Positions 45,806 to 57,779 are shown, counted from the first letter of the stretch. The stretch is DNA of 64,000 bases from Isoetes taiwanensis (GCA_021234155.1 JAJEKV010000025.1:2127995-2191994), one strand, 5' to 3'. Notes: generated by a model not told the origin, from the letters alone. Program-made: numbers and translations.

Positions 45806-48800
45806 AAAAGAGGGAAAGAAGAAGGCCTCTACTTCCAAAAATGCTCCTCAGCTCGACTTCACGCCCGAGACACCTTGTCCGCTCGTCTACAACCATAAAC
45901 AAAGTGCAATCAATTCCGAGACAGACAAGAGCGATTCAAGTAGAGCTCAAAAAGGGCAAATAGCCCTAGGCTCTCGTGGATTTGGAACTATTTAGGAGAA
46001 GAAAAACAACATCAACGCACCGGCAGGGACGGACTGGTGAATACTCGTGGACATGATTGAGGCGACCTCAAAGTTCGAGGAAGAGGTTGCTAGGGAGCTG
46101 ACTGGCTCGTTGTCATGGAAAACACAGGAAGGGGACAATCGGGATGGAGAGGATGTGGTCCCCAACACGATGAGCAGTCAAGATGTAGAGGAAGAGGTGG
46201 CGAAATACGTAAGACAATCAAGGTGCGGATGATGAGAATGAGGAACTGGGGCCCAAGATTTTATGCAAAGAATGGAATTGATCAAAGAGGCAAAGACAAC
46301 AACCTCAGCCCCGGATGGAGAACCCAAGAGGGATCATTCTAAGATGTGCCTCATCTAATGAGCGACTTTATGATTTGAAAATACGGAAATATGTTAATAA
46401 CAATTGTTCATACTTCTTTTCAGAAATGATAACGTTGCACTCATTTCCTTGTCTTAAATTTCTCTAGTTTACTTTGTTAACCAAATTGGGCGCCCAATTT
46501 GCTAACCAAATTGGCGTGGCCGAATTTGGTTAACCCTTAGAAACTATAGCCTTTTATTAAATTTATTTGACTTATCCTCCTCAGAGAAATTGGGCTGAGC
46601 CCAATTCTTGGCAGAGTAAGCGCCATCAAACATGAAGTGAAGTGGAGCCGCAAACAAATGGAGATCAAAGAGCGTAACCTCGGGAATTACTCGTGCACGC
46701 TACATTATATAATATTGACTATGCTTATTACATCCTTACAACATTATTATATCCTTGTCGGTACATTAACATATCCGAAAGTGTACAAAGAGTCACTTTC
46801 GTCGTCCAACGCCGCCAAGGCGATGCCATTCAGGCTCAAAGATCTGCCGATCGGGAAGCCAATACGGTGGACCACAACACGAAAGTGAGCTTCCCGCACT
46901 TACTCGCGAGTCCATCCGCTTTGGACTGGAGCCATGGATCAAGACTAACACCGGTCATATAGCACCGGCAAATATCGCTGTAACTCAAGTAGCACTTGAT
47001 CGGATGTTCTCCCTGACGATCCGGCAAAGGAAGCCATGAGAGATGAATGCGGTGGAGCTGCTTTTATAGTCGTGAGAAATTATTGATGTCAATTATTGGC
47101 GCATATTCTAGCATAGCGGTAACAGTATAAGGTACACACAGATAGACCACGCTAAATTGGGCCCCAATTTCAGCATCATTCGATATGAGCATTCAAGGGC
47201 AAAGTGGGCGGGCTTCAATTTCACCCGGGACATGTTGGACAAGTTGCACATATAGAAGGCGAGGTTGTACTAATACTTTATCTCATAGATGATTACAACC
47301 GATTACAACAAGATGACAAGCGTTCATTTAGGGGACTCTTCCGAGTCATTTTCACCGTGCACCCCAAATGATCTTCTCTATCATGTACATTTGATGCTCT
47401 CTATTCCATATCGGATGGATGATAACGTCGAAGGGATCGTGGGATAATGGCGAGGATTTAGAGCGACCGTGGGTCATCCAGTCTTCCATGGGTATCTCTC
47501 GCCGCGGCAATCGCTTGAAGTTTTCGTGATTCATCTTGCAGTTGATGGAATCACGCTCGTGACCGTAATGAGACCACATGGCTAGACGAAGGCCAAATTT
47601 GATGGTCAAAATTGGTTTGAGATATATTTATACCCACAATCATTATTGAAGGTATTAGACGCAAAAGATTATTGGATGTACAATCGTATATACAACCAAT
47701 AATGCCGCTGATGAGTCATCAATAATTCCTTGGCTATAAATATAGTCGCATTCGACGGGCACAAAGACATTCACCGCCATGTCTCGCCATCTTCACAGCC
47801 CCATGTTGACACCCCTTACTTGCCTTATGACCTATGACGATCTTTATGCCAAGCGAGTTGAAAGGGATCTCTCTCGATCCCCTCGGGCAGTATGGTATAG
47901 CTCTTGGGTCGAAAAGAAAGACTCCCTACGTAGTATCATGTTACTATCCATATTGTGTGGGTTCCGGAGCGCGAGGCTTTTGAGATTAATAGAATCACCA
48001 ATAATTACAATCTATGACTCATGTATTTAATAACTTTATATGATATGATGATGTAACTGTGTTGTCCATGAATCAGTTGTTATGTTTCAGTTCTTATCTT
48101 CTGTTCTCGATCTACGCTTTCTCGTTTTCCTTTTGCCCCAAAAAGGAGGAAAGTGGGCGGCGCCCTATTTTCCTCAAAGCGGAAGCCTTCATGCAACTAG
48201 CTTCAAGCCATCTCGAAGGGCAAAGTCGGGGTCACCAGGTTTAAGGGAGCCTATTCCCCGGGAAATTGGGCTAATTTCCTCGAGAAGGAAAGTGGGCTGG
48301 CCACCAATTTCGTTTGGAGGCCTCGATATTCTTGTTCGAAATTGCACGTCATTGGGTGTTCTCAATGTAGACAAAAACATTCTATTCATATAGGAATGGA
48401 GTACATGGATGGATTACGAGATAATAATATCAACTAAACAACATGCCTCAAAGAGATAGTTGAACAGAAAGATAATATATAATAATAGATAATATTAAAC
48501 ATGGACGTTTCACCAATATCCAGTTCCACCGCAATTAGATCCCCCAGCTTGGAACTCATATGGCTTTGTCGGGCAAGAGATCCAACCAATCATCCAATTC
48601 TCCCATCGGATAGGGAGGCCGAGGATGAGTTTCATACCAAAGCCACACGCACGCCTTTTTCCTTCTTGTAAAGCTTCTTAAACAACGACCGGAAAGTGTT
48701 GTGCGACCAAACATCCTCCATCTTCAAGAACCTCTTGAGCTTCGCCTCAGAAATATGGCGTTTCAAGGAAATCAAGCGCCTTCCAGCTCTACCTGGCGAG

Positions 48801-49249
48801 GTGATCCGGCTCATCGCCCTTCCTTCATCAACTCTCCACGACACGAAGGAGCTTCCCGAAGTTGGCTTCTCATTTCTTACGTGCCATTTTGGTTTATCTC
48901 GCTCGCACCTCAACCCGAAGGCGATTCGCATGAGCTAATATTGGCTCTACGATATGGCACAGCATTTCGCTCATTGTGAATCCATCACCGCCGGTTCTGG
49001 ACCATTCCGACCGCACGACTATGAATCTACACTATGCAGATTTAATGCCGTCTAACGTGGCGAGACCACGCCTACGTATAGCGCTTAAGGCGACACAAAC
49101 TTCGGTTCGCACTTCTTTGGCTTAATAGATACAAGGCCTGCCATCTCACCTACCTGCACACATTTCGAAAATTTGCATCATTCTACTAATTAAAACCCTT
49201 ATATTCTAAAAAATCGGGTCCATTTGGGAGTCATATGGACTCAGCCAAA
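45806..49249. other. Right interior of the transposon
   Basis: Acidic frames continue to about 46340 on the plus strand. Minus-strand frames at 47609-47352 (MTIKFGLRLAMWSHYGHERD) and 48931-48632 (AKLKRFLKMEDVWSHNTFRS) look like coding remnants of another minus-strand gene, but none is recognised. Palindromes continue to 48310. From 48.4 to 49.2 kb I see nothing further except the right terminus. Confidence 0.45.
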
Positions 49250-49274
49250 GTCCACAATTAATGAAATTATGCTT
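49250..49274 (-). repeat. Right terminal inverted repeat
   Basis: The reverse complement begins AAGCATAATTTCATTAATT and matches the left end in 23 of 25 positions. CTTA follows directly. Confidence 0.9.
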
Positions 49275-49444
49275 CTTAGGAAGTTTGGCACCACAGCGCT
49301 GTAAGACAACGATCGATCCATGGCCCATTAATCTTTTAGAGCTTGTTTAAGGTCCATACTAGACTAATCTTGTATAGACTAGTTAGTTTATCCCACTAAC
49401 TTGCGGCAGCCAAAGTGGAGGACACATATAGGCTTTTAAGTTCT
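49275..49444 (-). repeat. Remainder of SINE-like unit 5
   Basis: The sequence resumes exactly where unit 5 was cut at 36814, through GCACCACAGCGCTGTAAGAC and GAGCTTGTTTAAGGTCCATA to GGCTTTTAAGTTCT, where the match to the array ends. Confidence 0.85.
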
Positions 49445-49484
49445 TTTTACACTTTTTCATTGATATTTTCATTTTTTGTTTCAG

Positions 49485-49937
49485 AAAAAGCAAAATTGAT
49501 TGAGACAATTTGCGAGATAAGTTTTGCTATCATGGTATTGTTTCTTGCTAATTGGTTTATATCACTGCTTGCTAATGTTACTTTATTTAGGTCAAAGAAG
49601 CTTCGGCTAATGCTATGCGTTCTGATAAGGTAATTTTTTGCAATTTCTATCTGCATATTATTTAGGTTTTTCTAATTTAGGATGTGCTGTGTATTAGGTT
49701 TATGTTTGTGATTTTAATAGATTTTTGTGGGCGCAGGGGAAGGAGTTAATTGATTCATTTATGCAAGTTAAGAGTAACGATGGTGATCTTACTATCAAAT
49801 ATGATCCAAAAATTGAAAATGAGTTATATAATGAAATGGAAAAGCGTTATCCACAGTTGAATGGGTTGAAGATTGTGGATTCCACGATTAACAATACTAG
49901 AGGGCGGTCTTTCATAGGTGCTACTAACATACAGTGA
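49485..49937 (+). pseudogene. Three terminal exons of an unknown gene
   Basis: Exon A (49485-49534; KAKLIETICEISFAIM) follows TTTTTTGTTTCAG and ends before GTATTG. Exon B (49591-49629; VKEASANAMRSDK) follows TTTATTTAG and ends before GTAATT. Exon C (49737-49937; GKELIDSFMQVKSNDGDLTI through GRSFIGATNIQ) follows GGGCGCAG and ends at a stop. All joints are phase 0 with GT-AG borders, which argues for a real gene end. The 5' exons are not seen; the SINE-like repeat lies directly upstream. I do not recognise the protein. It may be a live gene of which I see only the end, or a fragment. Confidence 0.45.
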
Positions 49938-50044
49938 TTGGCTCTGGATCTTGTTGACTAGTTCTGGTATGAGCAGCAAACTTCTAATGGCAAATTGTGG
50001 CAGATTCAAAACTTTAATGGCGTAATGTTATTTTATTTGTTGGA

Positions 50045-50200
50045 TATTTGACTGTAATGGTTAAATAATCTGTTTCAATGTAATGGTGTTAATCGGTTTC
50101 AATGTAATGTTTGTTATTTGTTTCAATGTAATGTAATGGTATTAATCTGTTTCAATGTGATGGCGTTAATTAGTTTTTTAAGTTGTTTCAGTGTAATGTG
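50045..50200. repeat. Minisatellite of GTTTCAATGTAATG
   Basis: GTTTCAATGTAATG or close variants recur about six times at 24-33 base intervals, separated by words like GTTAATCG and GTTATTT. It lies about 100-260 bases downstream of the exon C stop. Confidence 0.75.
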
Positions 50201-52537
50201 CTGTAATGGAAACTTGGTGGTTGATACCAAATCACCACCAGAAAACCTTCACCCAAAATGTTAACTGAAAAACAAAGGCACTGAAATCGTAAGAAAATTC
50301 AAGATCTTAAAGGTTACGGATATTCTAATTTACAGATGTAGTTCATACCTATATTTATAGAATAACAATGTAGATCAAATCAATAGGCAATATTGTGCAT
50401 TGGTGTGTTATTGAAGGTATCGAGAAAAAGGTGGCAATGTTTGTCTCAAAAACTATACGAGGGCAAACAAGAAGACATAGCTAGATCATCTTATCGATGT
50501 CGATTATCTTCTGCAACGGAAAAAAGGGGTAGGGCTTACATAAGATTTAGCATAGTTTTGGCGAGTATTAGTATAGCAAAAGCGTATAAAGATGACGTCA
50601 GAAATTTGGGTTTGGAGTTTCTGCTTTTCCTGCATGGAATTCTTAAGAATAGGGAGGCATGAGTAGCAACTGTGGGAAATCAGGTGTTTCTTTTTGCATT
50701 CCGATGCATGGCAGGCTGAGGAACTTTTCAGAAACTTGTTGTTGCAGTGAGATGATTGATTGATGTGTTGCTTCCTTAATTTCAAATTTGTCCAGTCTGA
50801 GATACATGCAGAGCTCGTGTGGCAAAGCTACATATTGCATTCTTAATTCCAGTTTATCATGTCCACACGATGCAAAGTCTATTTGCAGGGAGGCTATGTC
50901 ACATTGGCTTCTTCTCGCACTCCCTTATTCTTGATGGGATTCAGCGGCATAGTTTACGGGACAACAAAAAAGTCCTTTGCTCTTGCACTCGTGTAATTTG
51001 TGACATGTTTACTATTCAAGTGTTTACTGTTTAAGGGCTTCAGATATGTTGGAGCCTGTTCTATCATTTCTTTGTTCAGTGAAAGAAGGCAGTGAATGCA
51101 AACTTGTTACGTTTCACTTGTGATGTACCAGAACTCTTTGTTTAACAATGATGTGTATTTGGATGCTGTCCGTATTGAAGTTGTGGTCTCATGTAATGTA
51201 TTCTATGTATTCTCATTGACTACATTGTTGACTGTAAGGAATAGGCCTGAAACCATAGGATGATGTGTAAAATGGGGTTTGACCGCATCTTCTTTTTGGA
51301 TGGACGGCTAAGTTTGTAAGATATGGTATATCCCATGGTATATTCCATGGATCAAGGTCTAGGATGGTATTAGTATTAGGATGACCGTGAGGACCTCTAA
51401 TCATGCCTCTACCTAATAGCGTGGCACTGATAATCAAGATTTAAAACTGAGTTACTATTGGGCAACAATTATTTAGCTGTAAATCTGGGATGCATTAAAT
51501 AGTTAAGAGACATGCATGTGAAAGTTGACCTAACAACTTATTCGTGGCCCTTGCCAAACGGTAAATTTGCACATTTTGCTAGCAATACAATGATCTAAAA
51601 CGTTATCAATTAAAGAAAGCATTCTTAAAACTTAATCTTAGTGGTCTTTGCATCGCACTATGTCGCAAAGGATTAAAACAAACTGCTAAAAAATACAAAT
51701 CCTCTTTGCAAAGGATTAAAACTGCGAAAAGATACAAATCTCGTTTCAGTAGAATTTCCTTACGTGAACATCAAATATCAAATTAATATAGTCTATTGTA
51801 TGTTTCACTGCTTGAAAATTCATTTGCTCCAATCTATTCGGATCACGAATATTCGTTTGATCCAATCTCTTCGGCCCAAAAAATTAATCATACAGCTTTG
51901 TGAAGAATAACTTAATTAAGAAGTAGAATCAAAACGTGGCCGAGGCCTAGTGTTGAAATTGTTGAAAATGACCTTAATACAATCAACACTAGTTATGGTC
52001 GAATCAGATGATACCTTCTTTGATTTACCTTTTAAACATTATCATCACAAGGAGACAATGGACATGTGAGGCAAGTTGGCGTGAACATCCATAAATCAGA
52101 TAACAAAATATGCTCGAATTTTAAACAGTTGCTTGTGTGCACGTAGAATATAAAAATAAGCTAACTGTATCTTGGGCCACACAAAGTCTGGGCCTATATA
52201 CAAGATGTAGGCTACAACTGAGGATGGTGTAACGTTCATTATAAAGATAAAGTCATAACGCCTTCTAAAATCTAGGTTGTAGCTAGTTCAGGTATTGCAT
52301 ATTAATTTACAAGAAGACCTGACCTCTATTGACCATATAAGCCCTTTAAAATTGTGGGGATCTAAATTAAAAAGTTCTGTCTACAGAAACTGCAGTTTAA
52401 AATGATGCTAGCTAGATCTAAATTCTATTTTAATAGAGGCAAGCAATTCTGTACAAATTGGCGCCATGGAACTCAGCTTATCTGGTAAGGTGTGTTCTTG
52501 ATGAAGATGTTAATTATTTGATGTTTTATAGAAATCA
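50201..52537. other. Intergenic DNA upstream of the second GT29 gene
   Basis: No coding sequence was recognised. The sequence is AT-rich. CAAATTGGCGCCATGG at 52456-52471 resembles the palindromic words of other blocks but is single. A promoter cannot be pinpointed. Confidence 0.5.
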
Positions 52538-53860
52538 ATGGGCTATCCTGGCTCAGCCAAGCCAGTACTGCCACAGATTAACATTAAAGCTTCATTCAAA
52601 CTTCGTATTGACTATTCAAAGCAACTCTTCTTACCTGCTCCTGCTAAGAATGAAGCCTATCGTGTATTTTCCTCCAAAATATTTCATAGGCAGATCTTGA
52701 TTTTGACTTTGTTCACGTTGTTGGTAGTTGTAACCCTGCTGTTTTTTCCTCTTGAAAGCGTCCAAAATGCTTGGAAATATCCTGTAAATTTGCCAAAGCA
52801 AGCCTGGTCTGTGGACCTTGCAAGCATGGAAGATACAATTTATGACTACTCTACGGAGGATGTATGGTCAGATGAAGAGAAAATAAGGGCTGCTTTGCTC
52901 CAAGAACATGCCAGATTCCTCATGCAGTATAGAGAACATGATTTCTTCAAGGTCCTTTATGACAAGTTCATGAATATGGAAAAGTCAGAAAAGCTATTGC
53001 TGGGAGATCTAGAAAGAAATAAGTACCATCCACACTTGAAGTCGTTTACAGAAGCTTTGAATTGGTGGATAGAAAGTAAGAAATATGATCCTCAAGTCAT
53101 AAATGATCTGTTAGATCTTGTAAAGGGGAAAATAGACAGGCATATCAATAATAATGATATTGCAAGAGTAATAAACCCATACCGGACTTGTGCGGTTGTA
53201 GGTAACAGTGGAATACTACTTTCAAAATCCTATGGCAATTTCATAGATAAGCATGACATGGTGATGAGAATAAACAATGCCAGAATAGATAGATTTGAAG
53301 AACATGTTGGGAGCAAAACTGACATATCATTCATGAATAGCAATGTTTTAGGGTTCTGTTCTAGGGGACCTTTTTGCAACTGCTACAGCTATGGTGACCA
53401 AGTTCCTATTATAGTTTACCTCTCTCAAGTGAAGCATCTGATAGACATTTCCTTCTGCCAATCTCCAGAAAAAGCTCCACTTATAGTCACAGATCCAAAA
53501 TTTGATACTCTGTGCATGAGAATTGCAAAGTATTATTCCCTCAAGAATTTTTTTGAAACAAAGAACAAATCTGTGGCGGATTGGAGTAGGGTTCATGACG
53601 GCATCATGTTCCACTATTCTTCTGGCATGCAGGCGGTGATGCTGGCGTTAGGGCTCTGCGAAAATGTGGACCTATTTGGATTTGGCAAGCCTGCAAATGC
53701 CAAGCATCACTATCATAACCTCCAGAGCGGGGAATTTTCTCTGCATGATTATGATGCTGAGTACATATTTTACAGAGATCTTGCTACGGGGCGGATTGAG
53801 TCTATCCCTTTCCTGAACCAAGCAGGATTTTCAATTCCACCAGTCCGACTCTTTCAGTGA
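52538..53860 (+). CDS. GT29 sialyltransferase-like protein, second copy
   Basis: An intact 440-codon frame without introns. The N-terminus is about 58 residues longer than in the 30.2-31.3 kb gene; a membrane segment lies at about residues 66-86 (LTLFTLLVVVTLLFF), so it is a type II protein with a longer cytosolic tail. The catalytic part has motif L (YRTCAVVGNSGILLSKSYGN, Cys at about 218), motif S (FHYSSGMQAVMLALGLCENV, Cys at about 374), motif III (HYH) and VS (HDYDAE). The C-terminal 220 residues align with the paralogue without gaps. Golgi location and glycan transfer follow from the family; substrate is unknown. A different, earlier ATG at 52458 is out of frame, and the chosen start is the first in-frame ATG. 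Confidence 0.92.
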   Translation: MGYPGSAKPVLPQINIKASFKLRIDYSKQLFLPAPAKNEAYRVFSSKIFHRQILILTLFTLLVVVTLLFFPLESVQNAWKYPVNLPKQAWSVDLASMEDTIYDYSTEDVWSDEEKIRAALLQEHARFLMQYREHDFFKVLYDKFMNMEKSEKLLLGDLERNKYHPHLKSFTEALNWWIESKKYDPQVINDLLDLVKGKIDRHINNNDIARVINPYRTCAVVGNSGILLSKSYGNFIDKHDMVMRINNARIDRFEEHVGSKTDISFMNSNVLGFCSRGPFCNCYSYGDQVPIIVYLSQVKHLIDISFCQSPEKAPLIVTDPKFDTLCMRIAKYYSLKNFFETKNKSVADWSRVHDGIMFHYSSGMQAVMLALGLCENVDLFGFGKPANAKHHYHNLQSGEFSLHDYDAEYIFYRDLATGRIESIPFLNQAGFSIPPVRLFQ

Positions 53861-55382
53861 TCCCTCTTTCTGATGCTGACGTGTTCAACCCTAATGTGTT
53901 ACCTGTATAAATGCACAATGAACTTCCTTTTTATGTTCCCAAATTGTAGACCTATGTTTTTAGGTTCAAAACCACACTAGTTCAAAACCACATTAATGCT
54001 AGTGCAGATAAATTCCGAGGAACTCTACTTGTTAAAATCGAGAACTTTTGACAGGGACAAAATATTACAAATGTTTCTCGGTCAAAATCTGTGGGGTTCT
54101 TTATACTTTTCCAGCTAAAATCTAGGTTTTCGTAGACCCCTTCTGACTGGCTTAAATTATACATGGAGTCGTCGACCTCAACAGTCCAACATTGGTAGGT
54201 TAAATTCAAGAACTTGTTGAACTTCTTGGGGCTGAGGGATTACCACGTAATCAAGTGCTCATGCCCAAAACTGGCATGCTCAAGTCTCTGCTTAAACCCT
54301 CAATCCAATTGTCTCGGGTAAATTAAAGGTCAACAACTTGCCTTCCTAGCAAATTATGCCAACCTCATAGAAAATGGTGGTTTTATAGTAGCTTAGAACA
54401 CATTGCACACCTTCCAAAAAGAAAATGGTATTATTGGAAAAAGCGTTGCCATTTGAAAGGCACTGTACTTCGGGTCTTTTGAGGTCGTTATTGCTTAAAC
54501 TAGATGAACCTCAACAATGTATTGGTTCATTGTCAGATCATTTCTAAAGCACTGGCATCCCAAAGCTTACCAAAGAAGCATGTATTGGGATACTGCTTCA
54601 AGGAGTGTGATTTTTATTATTTCGCACTTGTACACATCCCAGTTCATGCACATTCTATCTAAAGATCAACCTACATGTTTCTCCTTCCAGTAGGCCTTTA
54701 GAGCTACAGTGCTTTAGAAAGACACGTACTATATTGCAAGGTGGTGGTAAACATAGAAGATGCCCAACTTTCAAAGCAGCACACTGTTGAGGCAAGAATC
54801 ATGTCTCTTGTAGGAGAACTGAATATGGAACTATGTACTTAGACTCCAAGAGCCCTGAGTTAGAAAGGCTTTTTAGACACATTCCAAATCCTTCTAAGTG
54901 GAAAGTGAGATCATTAGCCTCCATACTTTTACTCCATATCGAAGAACTGGTACCATCAAAACCTTAAACAAGTGTGCTTGGTAGGACCCATCGTACTGCT
55001 CTGCTTTGTGGCAATTGTTCTGCATGGCATAGAAGACATTCAACCTACCGTAAATATGCCTTCAATTAAAAATTAAATAAGTTGAAGTTCTTTCATTTTC
55101 TAAGTAGATGTACATAATTTTGACTTTATATATTCTTTGCTAATATCAAATTTATATGCATATACTTGCATCCGAAATAATTAGAATTAACACGATATGA
55201 CCGATTTGTAGTCCCATAGTGGAATGTTAAAATTTGCAACTTTCATAGGTCAAGCACCATGCAAGGATAGTCTAATTTCTCATCTTTCTTTTGTTTGCAT
55301 CAGGCACCACCTGCAAGATTTTCATTTTACATCTCTGATATTATGCCACGAGTGCGATCAATTTTATGTTGGGGGGGAGTAA
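53861..55382. other. No recognised gene
   Basis: This is the 3' flank of the GT29 gene. Frames are short and there are no transposon ends until the repeat that starts near 55383. Confidence 0.5.
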
Positions 55383-57190
55383 TTATAGACACCAAATATT
55401 TGTCTTTGTATTAAGACTTGCTTCTGCTATGAGAAAGAAATGGCATTACATGACATGGTGCTCAGAGGTTAGTTTTTTATTTTTCAATGTTTGAGATACC
55501 CAATTACATGGATTTTTTGGCACTTACATTTGTTTTTTTTAAAGAATATAAGAATATATTAAACCACTGGATATAAGTGAAATACAACCTGTATTCAGCA
55601 GAGGATGCATCGAGTTATTCCCCAAAAGATCCACATACACCTGCACCACCGAGTCCCCCACCCATTCCCAGTACTTCTGAAAAAACTCCACTGGTATTCC
55701 ATCCAACCCAGGACACTTATTCCGAGCCAACAGGTGGCATGCGTCCCCCAACTCCTGCCCTGTCAACGGCTCCTCTAAGCTCTGTCTTTGAAGGGCTGAG
55801 ATTCTTGGCGATATCTTGGCCAGCACCAGCTCTTGAAAAACACTCTCTGTGAGGGAAGGGCTCTCCTTGAAAAATGTTTCATAGTCTTGTTGCTACAAAG
55901 GCCTTGATAGCATCCCCGGTTCTTTGCAACAACACTCCACGGGGTGTAACTATGTCCGCCATGGTTCTTTGCATACTTCTTCTGGCGGCTGCTTTCGGAA
56001 AAAAGACTTTAGAGCAAGTGTCGGGGCGCTTCAGCCATGTCAAACCCGCTTTGACCACGGCTGCGCGACACCTTGGCCTCCTCCTCAACTTCGATCGGAC
56101 GAAGCACCTGGCGCTCCATAAACCATCGAGACTAAGCCCTCTAAGAGACTCCAGTTCATATAAGGCATCCAACTGCGACGACGGGCCAAAGCCTTTTGCC
56201 CCATTCTTTTCGCAACCGTTTTACCCAGCCAATGCGTAACCGTTGCACTCATTCGTTGTCTGGACCGAATATCTGGCGCCAAATGAGCTTACAAAAGGCT
56301 ATGAACTCGGATCCCGAAGAAAGGTTGTGTTAAGCTTAAAACCGATCCCGAGAGGCAGCGGTGGATGGTCATGAAGGCTGCCGAATGATCCGGGAGTGTG
56401 ATCGTGAGACCCAGGTGGCCGAACATTCACCCTAGTGAAGGCGGAGCATAATCCAAGGCTGGCGGAGTGCCATAAACTCTATCCGACCTAGAGTATGCCC
56501 TACCATGCCCCAACCAATTATTGCACCAAGTAAAACTCCGATCCCGGTGAAGCTCTGTCAAACCCCACTCCCGCACAAGCCTAAGCCATTGGTCACGCTC
56601 AAAACCATGTACAATATCTCGACCAATACCATGCACGTCCTCCTCTCGGGAGCTCCACCATGTTAAAGTCACCCAGGACAAACCATGTAGCTTATTTCGC
56701 AGTTGTGCCCATAAACAACCTCTCTGAGTGGCCCCAATTGGAGCATACACATTTACTAAGCCCCACTCGGGACCGCCCTCCTTCCATTTAATCCACGCCC
56801 CACCGGGCCGTGGCTATCTGTGGCTGAAAAGGTTACATGTACACCCATTTTCCAACAAATCAAAGTACCTCCCCTGGCCCTGCCCGTTGTAGCAGCTGCA
56901 GCTACATACTGATTACCCAAGATATTCATTAAGTTGTTAATATCACCCCTGGCACATTTATGCTCCTGCAAACACAAGATATCTGGATAAGATTCTTCAC
57001 AGCCATGGCGAGACGTGCTCGCTTATTCGGAGAGGATTTGATGCCTCTTACATTTGTTGGAAATGAGGCATATTCAGCTTGGACATATGGTGTAGGTATA
57101 CTCAATATACCAGCATCTTGCAAAAAACCATGCCAGAGTTAGATGTGCAGAACTTTAAGAATCCATCTATAGCATAATTGAATTATGCTC
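55383..57190. repeat. Diverged duplicate, copy 1, split by a LINE
   Basis: 55383-55534 plus 57059-57190 together match 57780-58125: CACCAAATATTTGTCTTTGT, GCTTCTGCTATGAGAAAGAA, ATGGTGCTCAGAGGTTAG, GGCACTTACATTTGTT, then GCATATTCAGCTTGGACA and AGAGTTAGATGTGCAGAACT. The LINE at 55535-57046 interrupts it. Confidence 0.85.
55535..57046 (-). mobile_element. LINE insertion with 12-bp target duplication
   Basis: CTTACATTTGTT occurs at 55523-55534 and 57047-57058, either side of the element. The unoccupied paralogue has CTTACATCCGTT once (57990-58001). On the minus strand the copy starts within the ORF2 endonuclease (GIKSSPNKRARLAMAVKNL, lacking the first ~9 codons), continues CLQEHKCARGDINNLMNILG, SFTWCNNWLGHGRAYSRSD, and the RT start NKCPGLDGIPVEFFQKYWEW, then stops at NTGCISLIS, directly followed by ATATTCTTT and a short A run. 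Most of RT is missing although the tail is present. Frameshifts kill it. Confidence 0.9.
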
Positions 57191-57779
57191 AGATAAAGCT
57201 GCATTATACGAGAACTGATCGATGCCCACAAATCGTAAATGCTTAGAAGTAACTGTTTTTCATTTTCATTTGTGCTGCCATCAGACTACTTCTATCTCTG
57301 AAGAGTAAGATAGCTTTGCCCTTGCAACAATCAGTCTTCAAGCTACATTTCTATTTTGTGCAAAAATCAAACCTCTGTAATACTATATGAAACAATAATA
57401 AATTCCTAAAGCTCTATCTCAGCAGCTGGATACTCCAACCATGTTTTTGTCCATGCATCGTTTGGGAATCTAAAGGTACAAATCCTCTTTAATCCCTTGT
57501 TTCTTGCACTTTCTTGCATCTGATTCTTAAATATTCTAGATTTCATATCTTTCTTCTCAAATTCATATATGCATATCTTCTCAAATTCATTCTGCTTTTT
57601 ATGCAAACTGCATCTATTTGACCAAGAACTATTCTAAACATGAGCAAATGTTGCACCTTCATCAGGGACTTTCATGTTTAACACGTTCTGCAATTCTTCT
57701 TTGAGTAGCTATTTTAGACCCAAATGATGGTATCTAATAAGCTATAGATGAAAATCCCAACAATGCTGCAAATCCATAT
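57191..57779. other. Spacer between the duplicate copies
   Basis: AT-rich DNA with words TCTCAAATTCAT repeated near 57557-57595. No gene is recognised. Confidence 0.5.

Larger units (their letters stand above)
40048..48310. repeat. Family of ~20 short palindromes AAATTGGGC..GCCCAATTT
   Basis: Copies seen include 40181-40200, 40381-40400, 40502-40521, 42136-42155, 42238-42257, 42391-42411, 44121-44137, 44158-44175, 44225-44244, 44267-44286, 45429-45448, 46483-46500, 46509-46528, 46587-46606, 47154-47170, 47201-47221, 48150-48170 and 48289-48310. 44158-44175 and 46483-46500 are perfect 18-bp palindromes and 40381-40400 is perfect around a 2-base centre. Flanks differ between copies. All lie inside the transposon, and those whose context I can read sit in introns or gaps between frames, such as the 76-bp intron at 45418-45493. 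Confidence 0.85.
36815..49274. mobile_element. 12,460-bp DNA transposon with TIRs and CTTA target duplication
   Basis: The ends are imperfect 25-bp inverted repeats starting AAGCAYAATTTCATTAATT (36815-36839 and 49250-49274, 23 of 25 matching); a second patch, TGGACC then ATTTTTTAG, lies about 30-45 bases further in at both ends. CTTA flanks both ends (36811-36814 and 49275-49278). The target is a SINE-like unit: intact units read CCACCTTAGGAAGTTAGGCA, and here CCACCTTA is on the left and CTTAGGAAGTTTGGCA on the right. The interior has higher GC than its flanks. Cargo: a minus-strand transposase-like pseudogene, a plus-strand H3-tail ORF, another broken plus-strand gene with an intron, and a family of internal palindromes. 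A 4-bp target duplication fits Sola- or Ginger-like groups among others; I cannot assign it. Confidence 0.85.

Noticed and set aside
55535-57046. Host gene split by an intron
   Set aside because: The 12-bp target duplication, LINE endonuclease/RT motifs on the minus strand and the empty paralogue show a retrotransposon.
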